This document shows positions 44,473 through 53,958 of a stretch of 64,000 nucleotides of DNA, piece by piece. Source of the DNA: Pedosphaera parvula Ellin514 (GTDB taxonomy: Bacteria; Verrucomicrobiota; Verrucomicrobiia; Limisphaerales; Pedosphaeraceae); contig NZ_ABOX02000004.1 of assembly GCF_000172555.1 (NCBI RefSeq), positions 124,001-188,000 of the forward strand, given 5' to 3'. Under the pieces are notes generated by a model that made no database searches, was not told the DNA's origin, and was given only the letters and a program-made list of their open reading frames with translations. A program made the translations under genes and the position numbers. Position 1 is the first letter of the stretch; each line of letters begins with the position of its first letter.

Positions 44473-45366
44473 ATGAATTTACAACACAAGAAGTCCCTCG
44501 GGTTCACACTGATCGAACTGCTGGTGGTCATTGCCATCATCGCCATTCTGGCGGGAATGCTTTTGCCCGCGCTTGCCAAAGCCAAGGCCAAGGCCCAGCG
44601 GGCGTCCTGCTTGAGCAACGCTAAACAGTGGGGGTTGGCCGACACGATGTACGTAGATGATAACAACAGCACTTTTCCTTACCCGCGATATCAGGGATAC
44701 GCCTCGAGTGTGGACCAGGATAACCCGGTCTGGCTGTCTATCGCCACTTATCACAATCAAAATCAAGGCGACGATGTTTGGTTCAATGCCCTGCCTTCGT
44801 ATGTTGCCAACAAACCTTTGTACACCTGGGCATACGATCCAACCGCGTTCTACGGTTCCAAGTCCATCTTCACGTGTCCGACCGCTTACTCGCAGGGCAT
44901 TGCCTCAGCGGATGCAGTTGCAGCTTCAGGCTCAAAAGACATGATTCCCGGTGTCCGTCCCCTCTTCAATTACGGCATGAATTCAAAATCAATCGCCAAC
45001 GAAAATCTCAATGCAAGTGTCGCTACCCTCAATGCCAGCATGGTCGCTCACCCTTCCGCCTTCGTGCTTTTTTCGGACGGCCGCGACCGTTCTGCCGAGA
45101 ATCCCTACTATGGAGCGGCAGCTAATCAAATGCTGCTCGCCACCCCGCACTGTTACACCACCCGCTTTTCCTCCCGTCATGAACGGGGCGGCAATATAAC
45201 GTTTAGCGACGGGCATGCTGGTTTTTATAAGTACGACTATGTGGTGTCTGATGGTACGGCTATAGCTCCCTCAGGTCCCACGGCCGGCCAAGTCGTCGCT
45301 GCTGGTAAAGATCCCGGTCGCCAGGACCTCAACTGGGATTGCCATGGCGACCCAGTTATTAATTGA
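44473..45366 (+). CDS. Prepilin-like (type II secretion/pseudopilin-type) protein
   Basis: A short basic leader ending KKSLG is followed directly by [18 protein letters not shown], the class III prepilin cleavage site and helix with Glu at +5. A long verrucomicrobial-type C-terminal domain follows ([43 protein letters not shown]), which includes the H...DGH-type ending. ATG at 44473 is chosen over the upstream ATG. Such proteins are numerous in Verrucomicrobia and Planctomycetes. It probably assembles into or is exported by a pseudopilus system; no secretion genes are adjacent. Confidence 0.9.
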   Translation: MNLQHKKSLGFTLIELLVVIAIIAILAGMLLPALAKAKAKAQRASCLSNAKQWGLADTMYVDDNNSTFPYPRYQGYASSVDQDNPVWLSIATYHNQNQGDDVWFNALPSYVANKPLYTWAYDPTAFYGSKSIFTCPTAYSQGIASADAVAASGSKDMIPGVRPLFNYGMNSKSIANENLNASVATLNASMVAHPSAFVLFSDGRDRSAENPYYGAAANQMLLATPHCYTTRFSSRHERGGNITFSDGHAGFYKYDYVVSDGTAIAPSGPTAGQVVAAGKDPGRQDLNWDCHGDPVIN

Positions 45367-45718
45367 TTTCGATTTGAAGGCGCAATTCAGCAATACTTAA
45401 ATCGGACTCGTGCAGTAGGAAGTTGATTTTTCATTGGATTCGGAGCGTGAAGGCGGGACGGTTTTCTACTGCATTGCAGTTGGGTGAAGGGCTTGGGATT
45501 TTCTGCCAGAGTCACCGCCACCTGGCGCGTTCCCGAGTTGGCACAGCGAGTTTGATCGTGGGCTTGCCACGGATAACTCAACACCCGACCGGGAACTTGG
45601 TCATAGGTATGTTTACTTTGGTTAACGCCTTGCAATGGCAAATTAGCTGATTGAGAAATGTGTGAATAGTGTTTTGTACGGAAGTGCCTTTTGGCAAGAT
45701 TGGCAGTCTCGCTTCAAT
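45367..45718. other. Gene-poor stretch
   Basis: No convincing gene, hairpin or repeat was seen. Short frames on both strands lack ribosome sites and any protein-like pattern. Confidence 0.5.
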
Positions 45719-46355
45719 TTATTGGAGTGCATTCCGATTGCCACGTTCTAACTGCTGCCCGACTACAACAACTTCTGCTATTCCTGTTTCGTTCAAAGCG
45801 GTGATGACGTCCTTAAACATGTTGCTCCCGTAAGCCCGCAGGAGGGTGACGGTTTTCGGATTTGGATTGTTGTAAACGAGCTGGAGAACCGCGGGTCCGT
45901 TGCCTCCGGTGAGCCGGCTTGGAAGCAGGGAGATGGTGCCGGGTTTTTGGGGAACGCATTCCTGCAGAATGCGGAATTCAACAATCTGATGTTTATTAAG
46001 TGACAATTTCTCACGGGGAAGCTGCAGAACTTCGGTTTTAGAATCATACGTCAAAAAATCTCCCTTGGCGCGTTCTGCGCGGACTTGCATTACCGGATAA
46101 AAAAAAGCAGCCCAGGATGGCGAAGGCCATGGGAAGGCACATCAGAATGAAAAGTAATCGATCCTGCGGAAAGCTAAAGTGACGGCAGGCGAGGAATAAA
46201 AAAAGAAAGGTGAGTGGGCAGACCAGGATTTCAACGAGGAGAATCAACTTCCACGGTATGGCTCCAGCTTTTAGTTGAAGGTGGTTATCTGCGAGTGAAA
46301 CCGACCAGTACTTGATGTTCGAATAATTGCCGGGAGGTAATGCGTCATCGGACAT
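45719..46355 (-). CDS. Two-helix membrane protein, split by a frameshift in a T8 run
   Basis: The upstream half (103 codons) holds two membrane helices (about 35-58 and 67-88), then runs into a run of eight T (46099-46106 on the plus strand as A). Removing one T gives LGCFFYPVMQVRAERAKGDFL and continues in the frame that closes at 45719, giving 211 residues. The soluble half includes KTEVLQLPREKLSLNKHQIVEF and LLRAYGSNMFKDVITALNETGIAEVVVVG. The C-terminal region would be cytoplasmic. No family is recognised. Confidence 0.65.
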
Positions 46356-46536
46356 AAGTTTGAGTTTCAGGTTGTTCGCCTGGCTGGAATTAGCGATTTC
46401 ATTTTTCCTTCTCTCCCGAGCCTACGGGAAAGAAAATAACCAAAGGGAAGAGATGTGCCCAGAGTTTTGTTGGGAATGGTTGCGTGGAGGATAACGAATA
46501 GGGTTGGGGTTAAGGTCGCAGGTGGGATTGGCGCAG

Positions 46537-46605
46537 GCCGATTACAAATCGGCGATACGGCAGATTGAAAATCTGCGCTACCAGGGAGTGCGAATTTCAA
46601 ATCGC
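46537..46605. repeat. Cluster of small hairpin repeats
   Basis: Three consecutive short palindromes: GCCGATT-ACA-AATCGGC (46537-46553), GCAGATT-GAA-AATCTGC (46560-46576) and GCGAATTTCAAATCGC (46590-46605). The reverse strand translates as SADFQSAVSPICNR, a peptide that recurs in spurious verrucomicrobial protein annotations from such repeats. They occupy the gene-free stretch 46356-46889. Confidence 0.75.
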
Positions 46606-46633
46606 AGGTCGCCTATGCGGTGAGCAGGAGGAA

Positions 46634-46733
46634 TTGGATTGTGTCGCGAGAGAGATCACGGCTCGACGGAGTCTCGGCCCTACCTATTAATTGATTGCTG
46701 GCGCACGGGATTACATTGTGGGGCGCTTGCGCG
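46634..46733. repeat. Left copy of a degenerate repeat flanking the FkbM gene
   Basis: Starts TTGGATT(G/A)-like, shares GTCGCGAG, a CTACC and an ATTGAT block, and ends CGCTTGCGCG, all in the same order as the copy at 47890-47992. Confidence 0.45.
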
Positions 46734-46889
46734 GATGGGGTATGGGAGCTATGGATTTTATGTGATCACCCCATGGCATGATGCGGCTTAAGGGTGCACT
46801 TTCCCGTCGCAAGCACGCAGGGGCATTTCCCTCATGAGGCACGCGAGGGCATTTCCTCTTCGGAAACCAGGTCATCAGAGGATAAATCT

Positions 46890-47876
46890 ATGAGTGGAAC
46901 GCTGCCTCACCCAATTACTCAGGGTGACTTCTCTCAACGCCCGGTCCCAGGCAAGCCGGGACATGGACATGTTCTCCCAGAATCCTTGCAAGTCTTGCGC
47001 CGACGACTGGTCGCGTCAGTCACGCGTCTCTATCCTTTTTACACAGGGTGCGGGACGATGGCGAATTGCGGCGTCGTTCGCATGCTCGCCGGCAAAAGCA
47101 CTGGCCCCGACTGGGTTCGGCTGCGACAAGGGCCTTATCTCCGCGTCATGCTTGGTGATTATCTTTCCAATGCGGTTTACTTTTCGCGGGATTGGGATCG
47201 CAAGATATCCTGGGTTTGTGAGCGCCTGCTTCGTCCCGGGGACATCACGCTGGATATCGGCGCGAACCTCGGGCTGGTCGCTTGCCAGATGGGGGCGTTG
47301 GTTGGACCGTCGGGGCAGGTTCATGCTTTCGAGCCCAACCCGTCGGTCAGCGGCCTGCTCCAGGAATCGATTGTCCGCAACGGCTTCAACCATGTCACGC
47401 TCCATTGCATGGGGCTCGGTGATATCGAACAGGAACTGGAATTGACAATTCCGCACAATCTTCAGTGTCTCGCGACCCTTGCCCGCCATGAGGAGGGGAC
47501 GAAAATCCGGGTCCCGATCAAGACATTATCAGGATGGTACAATCAGTATAAAGTTCCACGCATCCGACTCATGAAGATTGATGTGGAAGGTTTTGAACCG
47601 CAGGTGTTCCGGGGAGCCGAGCATCTCTTCAAAGCCGTGCGTCCTGACGCCGTGCTTTTCGAGCTAAATCACTATGACGGCCCTTTCGAGGCCCACCCGG
47701 TCGTCCAGTTTTTGAAAGTTCATGAGTACGATTTCCTGATGCTGCCGAAAAGGATGCTTCGTATGTGCGCCAGGAGATTGATTTCATCTGCGATTGCCGG
47801 ATCACCATCTAATGACTTAATAGCTGTGCCCAAGGGCAAGGTTTATGATGAAATCGTCGCCCGATTAAAGGCGTGA
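46890..47876 (+). CDS. FkbM family SAM-dependent methyltransferase
   Basis: SAM-binding motif DITLDIGANLGLVACQMG, then GQVHAFEPNPSVSGLL and IRLMKIDVEGFEPQVFRG, the defining FkbM features. The N-terminal 90 residues are a basic extension. The family methylates hydroxyl groups of sugars or secondary metabolites. ATG at 46890 is chosen, with AGAGG about 9 bp upstream; a longer frame starts within repeat sequence. The gene sits alone between two degenerate repeats, so it may have been inserted as a cassette. Confidence 0.85.
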   Translation: MSGTLPHPITQGDFSQRPVPGKPGHGHVLPESLQVLRRRLVASVTRLYPFYTGCGTMANCGVVRMLAGKSTGPDWVRLRQGPYLRVMLGDYLSNAVYFSRDWDRKISWVCERLLRPGDITLDIGANLGLVACQMGALVGPSGQVHAFEPNPSVSGLLQESIVRNGFNHVTLHCMGLGDIEQELELTIPHNLQCLATLARHEEGTKIRVPIKTLSGWYNQYKVPRIRLMKIDVEGFEPQVFRGAEHLFKAVRPDAVLFELNHYDGPFEAHPVVQFLKVHEYDFLMLPKRMLRMCARRLISSAIAGSPSNDLIAVPKGKVYDEIVARLKA

Positions 47877-47889
47877 AATAGACGATAAT

Positions 47890-47992
47890 TTGGATTACGT
47901 CGCGAGGGAGGTCAGGCAAGCGGCGCAACGCTTTCTCTACCAACGCAATTATTGATGCCTGGGGCAGAGGTTGCTCCGTGGTCGCTTGCGCG
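47890..47992. repeat. Right copy of the degenerate repeat flanking the FkbM gene
   Basis: TTGGATTACGTCGCGAGG, then ATTATTGATGCCTGG and CGCTTGCGCG, in the same order and nearly the same spacing as the left copy at 46634-46733. Confidence 0.45.
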
Positions 47993-48142
47993 AGTGAGGA
48001 AACTGGCGGGCAGAAATCGTGGGCCATGTTAGTGCGGCACGCACGGGAGTGACACGGCCTTACCTGGTGCCTGCGGTGAGATTAAATCGCAGAGCGCGTA
48101 CGCGGGACTCCGCATTCGGAAAGTGCTGGCGCTCCGTAATGT

Positions 48143-49159
48143 TTATTTGCCGGTGGTGAGGACGGCGCGGAAGCGGGCTTTGCCGCTCATCATCAATTCG
48201 TAGGCTTCATTTGCTTTCTCCAATGGGAATACCTGGTTCATGGACTTCACGTTGCTGAGGAGGCTGAATGCAAGTGTATCCTGGGAATCAATGGAGGTGC
48301 CGGAATACCAGCCTCTGATTGAGCGGCTTCCCCCGATCAGCAAAAATGGAGATACTGTGAGTGAGGGAGGCGCACCGAGGATCATGAACGTGCCTTTGAT
48401 GCCTAGACCACCCATGACGGCCGTCATGGCGTCGCCGTTGGTGATGGTGGCCAGAACCACTTTGGCTCCGCCGAGTTTAAGCAGTTCGGCTGCGGGATCT
48501 TGTGCCTGGCTGTCGATATAATGCCACGCGCCAAGTTTGCGGGCGAGCGCTTCCTTGTCTGCTCCCCGGGCGATGGCGACCGTCCGGAAACCCATTTTGG
48601 CGGCATATTGAACGCCGAGATGGCCGAGTCCACCAAGGCCAAGCACGGCAACGAGTTCGCCAGCGCGTGCGCCGCTGTTGCGGAGGGCGTTGTAAGTGGT
48701 AACGCCGGCACACATCAGCGGTGCGGCGTCGGCGGAATTAAGTTCATCTGGAAAAGCCGCGAGTGCGCTGAAGGGTGCAGTCATATATTCAGCGTAACCG
48801 CCGTCGGAAGTGATGCCGGTGACCAGGCCCAGAACGCAGGCGAAGAATTCACCACGGCGGCAGGGTTCACAACGGCCACAGTAGCCTCCGTGCCAACCGA
48901 CCCCGACGCGTTGGCCAACGGTCCATCCCTGAACGCCGGAACCCAGGGCATCGATGACCCCGACGATTTCGTGGCCAGGGACGCGTGGATATTGAATACC
49001 GGGAAAGATTCCCTCTTTCACCAATGAGTCGCTGTGACAGACACCGCACGCCTGAACTTTAATGCGAACGGAGCCAGGTGCGGGTTCGGGGATGTCGCGT
49101 TCGACGATTTCGAAAGGTCCTTTGGGATGGGGAACTTGTACCGCGCGCATTTTTGGCAT
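48143..49159 (-). CDS. Zinc-dependent alcohol dehydrogenase
   Basis: The medium-chain MDR fold. Catalytic zinc ligands are in CGVCHSDSL (C41) and VPGHEIVG (H63). Structural zinc is bound by C94, C97, C100 and C108 (CGRCEPCRRGEFFAC). The NAD(P) motif VLGLGGLGHLGVQYA is present. It oxidises primary alcohols or reduces aldehydes in the cytoplasm, like AdhP. The length of 338 residues is normal. Confidence 0.92.
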   Translation of the reverse strand: MPKMRAVQVPHPKGPFEIVERDIPEPAPGSVRIKVQACGVCHSDSLVKEGIFPGIQYPRVPGHEIVGVIDALGSGVQGWTVGQRVGVGWHGGYCGRCEPCRRGEFFACVLGLVTGITSDGGYAEYMTAPFSALAAFPDELNSADAAPLMCAGVTTYNALRNSGARAGELVAVLGLGGLGHLGVQYAAKMGFRTVAIARGADKEALARKLGAWHYIDSQAQDPAAELLKLGGAKVVLATITNGDAMTAVMGGLGIKGTFMILGAPPSLTVSPFLLIGGSRSIRGWYSGTSIDSQDTLAFSLLSNVKSMNQVFPLEKANEAYELMMSGKARFRAVLTTGK

Positions 49160-49537
49160 AATATTTCCAATCTGATTATTTCTTGCTTTGCGAATCTGAT
49201 GAAGCAGCCGGGTTCTTTAACTTCTTTTCTTCAGCCATCGGGAACTTAGATGATGTGAAGAGTTGTGCAAGTGTTTGATGGAAGAATTTTTGAGGCGGAC
49301 CCACTTCAAGGTGGAACCAAAAACATTTCGACTGCTGAATTTCGGACTTCAAATGAGATGAGGATCAGTGGGAAATTCGGGGACAGAAGACAAACGAGCT
49401 GCCAACCAGGACTCCCTGCCCTGCCTCGAGTTGTTAACAAGAAAGTTGAAGCGAATTTTAGGGTTGGTTGGGACGTCGGATTTTGTAACCAGAGGCACGA
49501 GGATTTTGTCTGGTGTTAGATACGAGAGCTCGTTTTA
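49160..49537. other. Gene-poor stretch before the PSCyt1 gene
   Basis: Nothing recognisable was seen. An 84-residue frame in it lacks a ribosome site and looks like chance. Confidence 0.5.
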
Positions 49538-52042
49538 ATGATTTATCGCCCAATGAATTGGAATCTGTCAGCAATTTTTGGTTTGTGCATCGCGCTGTTG
49601 GTGGGCGCGGAGTTTGGCTTGGTGCGTGCAGCGGCGGCGGTGAAGCCAAATGAAGAGGGATTGGAATTCTTTGAGAAGCATATCCGGCCAGTGCTGGTGG
49701 AGCGGTGTTATAAATGTCACAGCATTAAAAGCGAAAAGGTAAAGGGAGGGTTGCTGCTGGATTCCAAGGCTGATTTGCTCAAAGGCGGCGATAGCGGCCC
49801 TGCGATCGTGCCGGGAAAACCAGAGAAGAGTCTCCTGATCAAGGCGCTGCGTTATACCGACCCGGATTTGCAAATGCCGCCGAAACAGCAGTTATCGACA
49901 AATCAAATCAAGGACTTCGTGGCCTGGATCAAGATGGGTGCGCCCGATCCGCGCAAGCAACCATTAAGCGTGGCGGGGAAATCGGGAATCACCGGGATGA
50001 GCGTGGCAGATTCAAAAAAGTTTTGGTCGTTTCAACCAGTGAACGAATCGACTCCGCCCTCTGTAAGGAATAAAAAATGGGTGAAAAGTCCGGTGGATCA
50101 ATTCATCCTGGCGAAGATGGAGGCGAGGAACATCCCCCCCAACCCGGCGGTGGATAAGCGAACTTTGATTCGGCGCGCGACGTTTGACCTGACGGGATTG
50201 CCGCCGTCGCCGGAGGAAATCACCGCATTCCTGGCGGACAATTCATCCAAGGCCTATGAGAAGTTAATAGACCGTTTGCTGGCATCGCCGGCGTACGGCG
50301 AGCGTTGGGGGCGGCACTGGTTGGACGTGGTGCGCTATGCGGATACGTGCGGCGACAATTCAGATTTTCCGGTGCCGACAGCATATAAGTATCGCAACTA
50401 CGTGATCAATGCATTCAATAAAGACATGCCGTATGACGAGTTTTTGCGCGAGCAGATCGCCGGTGATTTGATGTCGGCAAAATCGGATGAGGAGAAGTTT
50501 GAAAAAATTATTGCGACCGGATATCTGGCAATCTCGCGGCGGTTTGGTTCACGGGCAAATGAGTTCCATCTGACAATCGAAGACACAATCGATAATGTCG
50601 GCAAGGCGATGCTGGGCCTGAGCGTAAGTTGCGCTCGTTGTCATGATCACAAGTTTGACCCGATTCCGAACTCGGATTACTACGCGCTTTACGGAATTTT
50701 CAACAGCACCAAGTACGCGTTTCCCGGCACTGAGATTTACCGGCATCCGAAGGATTTCGTGCCACTGGCAACGGGGACGAACATCGCGGCGGTGGCGGAG
50801 TATCAAACAGAATTGGCGGAACTGGATACGAAGATTGAGAATTTGCTGGAGCAGAAGCGCAAGTTCGACCGGTCCGATGCCGGCAAAACTGAATCCAAGG
50901 ACGATGCCGCTTCGGACGCAAAGGAAAGCGATTCGGAGCAGAAGTTGCTGCAGGTGAAAGCGGATTTGGAGGACGCAAAAACGCGCCAGAAGAAATTGGA
51001 AGCAAATCCACCACAGGTGGAGAAGGCCTTCGCCGTTGCGGAAGGAAAGCCAGCCGATGCGAAGATTCAGTTCAAAGGCGAGCCAACCAATCTTGGTGAA
51101 TTGGTGCCGCGCGGGTTTTTACAAGTTTTGGGTGGACAGAAGTTGCCAACGGAAGAGAAAGGGAGTGGGCGGTTGGAATTGGCGCAGTGGATCACGGACG
51201 CAAATAATCCGCTGATGCCGCGAGTAATGGTGAACCGGATTTGGCAACATCATTTCGGTCGTGGAATTGTGGATACGCCGAATGATTTCGGTGTGCGCGG
51301 AAAAGCGCCGACGCACCCGGAGCTGTTGGATTACCTCGCGGGGCAATTTAAGAAGAGTGGTTGGTCAATCAAGGCAATGCATAAATCAATCATGCTTTCG
51401 GCCGCCTACCAACTTTCCAGTGAGGAACGTGGGGATAATGCGGTGGTGGATGCCAACAACGATTTGTTCTGGCGCTATAACCGGCGGCGTCTAGACGCGG
51501 AGGAGATTCGGGATGCGATGCTGGCGGTGAGCGGTGCACTTGACAAGACGATGGGCGAGGAGCATCCGTTTCCGCCAGAGAACGACTGGCATTTTAGCCA
51601 ACACAAACCGTTTGTGGCGGTTTATGAAACAAACAAGCGAAGTGTTTACCTGATGCAACAACGCATCAAGAAGCAGCCCTTTCTGGAAGTGTTTGACGGC
51701 GCTGATCCGAATGCCACAACTGGAGCAAGGCCGATCAGCACGACCCCGATCCAGGCCTTGTTCATGATGAATGACAAATTTGTTTATGAACAGGCGGACA
51801 AGCTTGCAGTGCGCATCGGGCTCGCACAATCGACCGAGGGCAAAAGGATTGATTATGCATATCACCTTGTCTTTGGGCGTCCAGCCACACCAGAGGAGAT
51901 CAAGATGGGCCGCGACTATCTGAGAGATTCGCGCGCAGCGTTGAAGGAAACCAGAGTGCCGACGGATCAGCAGCCGCGCGCTGCACTGGCGAGTTATGCC
52001 AGGGTGTTGTTCAGCAGCAACGAATTTTTGTACGTGGATTAG
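49538..52042 (+). CDS. Exported PSCyt1-DUF1549-DUF1553 protein
   Basis: A signal peptide (to about residue 34) precedes a planctomycete-type cytochrome c domain with haem motif C57-Y-K-C60-H61. DUF1549 follows (FILAKMEARNIPPNP...RHWLDVVRYADT) and, after a coiled acidic linker (about 420-490), DUF1553 at the C-terminus (LAQWITDANNPLMPRVMVNRIWQHHFGRGIV...). Such proteins are usually followed by a DUF1501 sulfatase-like gene for polysaccharide breakdown; none is here. A second ATG lies five codons in. Confidence 0.93.
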   Translation: MIYRPMNWNLSAIFGLCIALLVGAEFGLVRAAAAVKPNEEGLEFFEKHIRPVLVERCYKCHSIKSEKVKGGLLLDSKADLLKGGDSGPAIVPGKPEKSLLIKALRYTDPDLQMPPKQQLSTNQIKDFVAWIKMGAPDPRKQPLSVAGKSGITGMSVADSKKFWSFQPVNESTPPSVRNKKWVKSPVDQFILAKMEARNIPPNPAVDKRTLIRRATFDLTGLPPSPEEITAFLADNSSKAYEKLIDRLLASPAYGERWGRHWLDVVRYADTCGDNSDFPVPTAYKYRNYVINAFNKDMPYDEFLREQIAGDLMSAKSDEEKFEKIIATGYLAISRRFGSRANEFHLTIEDTIDNVGKAMLGLSVSCARCHDHKFDPIPNSDYYALYGIFNSTKYAFPGTEIYRHPKDFVPLATGTNIAAVAEYQTELAELDTKIENLLEQKRKFDRSDAGKTESKDDAASDAKESDSEQKLLQVKADLEDAKTRQKKLEANPPQVEKAFAVAEGKPADAKIQFKGEPTNLGELVPRGFLQVLGGQKLPTEEKGSGRLELAQWITDANNPLMPRVMVNRIWQHHFGRGIVDTPNDFGVRGKAPTHPELLDYLAGQFKKSGWSIKAMHKSIMLSAAYQLSSEERGDNAVVDANNDLFWRYNRRRLDAEEIRDAMLAVSGALDKTMGEEHPFPPENDWHFSQHKPFVAVYETNKRSVYLMQQRIKKQPFLEVFDGADPNATTGARPISTTPIQALFMMNDKFVYEQADKLAVRIGLAQSTEGKRIDYAYHLVFGRPATPEEIKMGRDYLRDSRAALKETRVPTDQQPRAALASYARVLFSSNEFLYVD

Positions 52043-52443
52043 AGAAGGTTGATCTTCCCTGGTCCATTCCCACGCAAGATTTGCATCCGGTTTTGAAATG
52101 TGTCAGCGATGCTTGCGGCAGCATTCTTGGCTTCGATAGCCTTGGGCCCGGTGAAGTGCTCATCGACGGTTTGTTTGAAGAGTGACAGCCAACGAGAAAA
52201 GTGCGCAGCATTCACCGGCAGAATGGAATGCTTGGGCCAGGGGCGTCCTTGATAAGTGGCAGTGCGAAATAAGATCGAACTCCAGAACGAATACATGGTG
52301 GGCATATGAAGCTCCCAGTTCGTATGCGCAAAATCATTAAAGATGGGTGAGAGCAATTCGTCAGCATTGACCTTGTTATAAAAAGAATCCACCAAGGTTT
52401 TAACGTCGTTTTCGCCGGTAATGTCAGTAAGGCTTTGCTGCAT
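52039..52443 (-). CDS. Truncated haemoglobin (group III)
   Basis: The 134-residue protein from MQQSLTDITG has the compact globin pattern with DSFYNKVNADELLSPIFNDF, HMPTMYSFWSSILFRTATYQGRP and the likely proximal His in INAAHFSRW-type helix F (VNAAHFSRWLSLF). The start is set by the length of the family and a nearby AGG. It binds O2, NO or peroxide in the cytoplasm. It is divergent from an AraC-type gene and overlaps the 3' end of the PSCyt1 gene by 4 bp. Confidence 0.85.
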   Translation of the reverse strand: MQQSLTDITGENDVKTLVDSFYNKVNADELLSPIFNDFAHTNWELHMPTMYSFWSSILFRTATYQGRPWPKHSILPVNAAHFSRWLSLFKQTVDEHFTGPKAIEAKNAAASIADTFQNRMQILRGNGPGKINLL

Positions 52444-52537
52444 GTTGCCTGAGGATAACACAACTCCCATCATCTGGAAATAGCTGAGCAGAATATGCTG
52501 AAATGCAGGAAAGTAATTATTGAGACTAAATCTCATT

Positions 52538-53557
52538 ATGTGTTATAGGTATGTGGTTGTGACTGCTGAACCCCCAATTGAGGTAAGACGGCGCGCTGGT
52601 AAATCGGGCAGAAAGGCCGGTTTTACCGAGGCTGGCGTCTGGGAGACTGTCGGTGGCGGGTGGAGACAATTGCACGGCAATTTTAGCGATTTGGGGTTTA
52701 GTGTGGAGTGGCATGATTTCCAGACAACCCGGAATCTGGATTGGTCCCGCAGTTTTCATCCCGGCAGCATCGAGATTTGCCTGAATATTTTGGGAAATGG
52801 CGAAGTCAAGACGCAGAAGCGGGAACTGATCCTGGGCCCTTCCACGGGCGGTTTTTATTTCCAAACCCTGCCGCGTCTATCAGCGTTGCGAAATGGGGGA
52901 GAACGGCACCAATTCATCACCATCGAACTGGCTCCAGTTTTTCTGAGACAATACCTGGCGGCCTCAGACGAAGGGTTGCACCCGAGGTTAAAAAGTTTTT
53001 TGGGCGGCAAGAATATTTCAGAAGTTTCGGAGCCCATTCACCTGGAGAGTGAGCAACAGCAAATGGTGGCGAGCCTTCAACATCCGCCGGTTCATGTGGG
53101 AGGTCGGCGTTTATGGTATCAGGCCAAGGCGTTGGAAATAGCGGCGGCAGTGCTTTATCAACCGGTTTTGCGGGAAGAGTTATTTTGTGACCGTCAGAAA
53201 CGGCTTAGCCAGGAACGGGTGCAAAAAGTAATTGCGATCCTCAAGGAAAATTTATCCGAACCACCACCTTTGGAGGAAATAGGCCGGCGTGTCGGTTGCA
53301 GCCATTTTTATCTCAGCCGCATTTTCACCCAGGCGATGGGCAAAACGATTTCCGCGCAACTGCGTGATTTGCGGATGGAACGTGCAGCTGCATTGCTCCG
53401 CGATGGACGTATGAACGTTACCGAGGTGGCGTTGGAGGTTGGTTACTCGAGCTTGAGTCACTTCAGCACTGCGTTTCATCAGGAGTTTGGTTGCTGTCCC
53501 GGTCTCTATCCTATGGCAACCATTGTGCAGCGGAACGCAAAATCACTTCGTTCCTAA
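52538..53557 (+). CDS. AraC family transcriptional regulator
   Basis: The C-terminal 100 residues carry the two helix-turn-helix motifs (PPLEEIGRRVGCSHFYLSRIFTQ and MNVTEVALEVGYSSLSHFSTAFHQEFG). The N-terminal part (about 1-220) is an unassigned ligand-binding domain. The start could be ATG 52538 or GTG 52553/52559. Because it is divergent from the truncated globin, control of that gene in response to oxidant or NO stress is a reasonable guess. Confidence 0.88.
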   Translation: MCYRYVVVTAEPPIEVRRRAGKSGRKAGFTEAGVWETVGGGWRQLHGNFSDLGFSVEWHDFQTTRNLDWSRSFHPGSIEICLNILGNGEVKTQKRELILGPSTGGFYFQTLPRLSALRNGGERHQFITIELAPVFLRQYLAASDEGLHPRLKSFLGGKNISEVSEPIHLESEQQQMVASLQHPPVHVGGRRLWYQAKALEIAAAVLYQPVLREELFCDRQKRLSQERVQKVIAILKENLSEPPPLEEIGRRVGCSHFYLSRIFTQAMGKTISAQLRDLRMERAAALLRDGRMNVTEVALEVGYSSLSHFSTAFHQEFGCCPGLYPMATIVQRNAKSLRS

Positions 53558-53631
53558 ACAGGCGACCAAAGAAAACGGAAACTGGCTTGTGGAGAGGTTC
53601 CAGAACACAAGGGTGGCCGAGGGCGACGCGG

Positions 53632-53958
53632 TCAGATCTTCGTAACGACCACCGCGGTGCCATAGCAAAGAACTTCGGTGGCCGAACCTTTGCTGACGAC
53701 TTCTGAAGCGTCATAACGAACACCAACGATGGCGTTGGCACCCATTTGTTGCGCATGGATCAGCAGCGAGTCATAGGCCTGCTGCCTAGCCTGTTCACAC
53801 ATCTCAGTATAGGCACCGATGCGGCCGCCGATGATATTTTTCAATCCGCCAACTATTCCCTGGGCAATGGTTGGCGCCCGCACAATAATTCCTCGGACGA
53901 GACCTTTGTATTCAACGATCTTGTAACCATCAAAATCGAACGTAGTTGTAACCATCAT
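53632..53958 (-). CDS. YbjQ/UPF0145 family protein
   Basis: A 108-residue member of the heavy-metal-binding-like YbjQ family, with VRGIIVRAPTIAQGIVGGLKNIIGG, a Cys-containing helix (TEMCEQARQQAYDSLLIHAQQMGANAIVGVRYD) and the terminal strand CYGTAVVV. It forms homopentamers in known structures; role unknown. The two Met codons at the start are equivalent. Confidence 0.9.
   Translation of the reverse strand: MMVTTTFDFDGYKIVEYKGLVRGIIVRAPTIAQGIVGGLKNIIGGRIGAYTEMCEQARQQAYDSLLIHAQQMGANAIVGVRYDASEVVSKGSATEVLCYGTAVVVTKI

Noticed and set aside
46367-46600. 77-codon minus-strand frame with SADFQSAVSPICNR
   Set aside because: This is translation of the hairpin repeat, not a gene.
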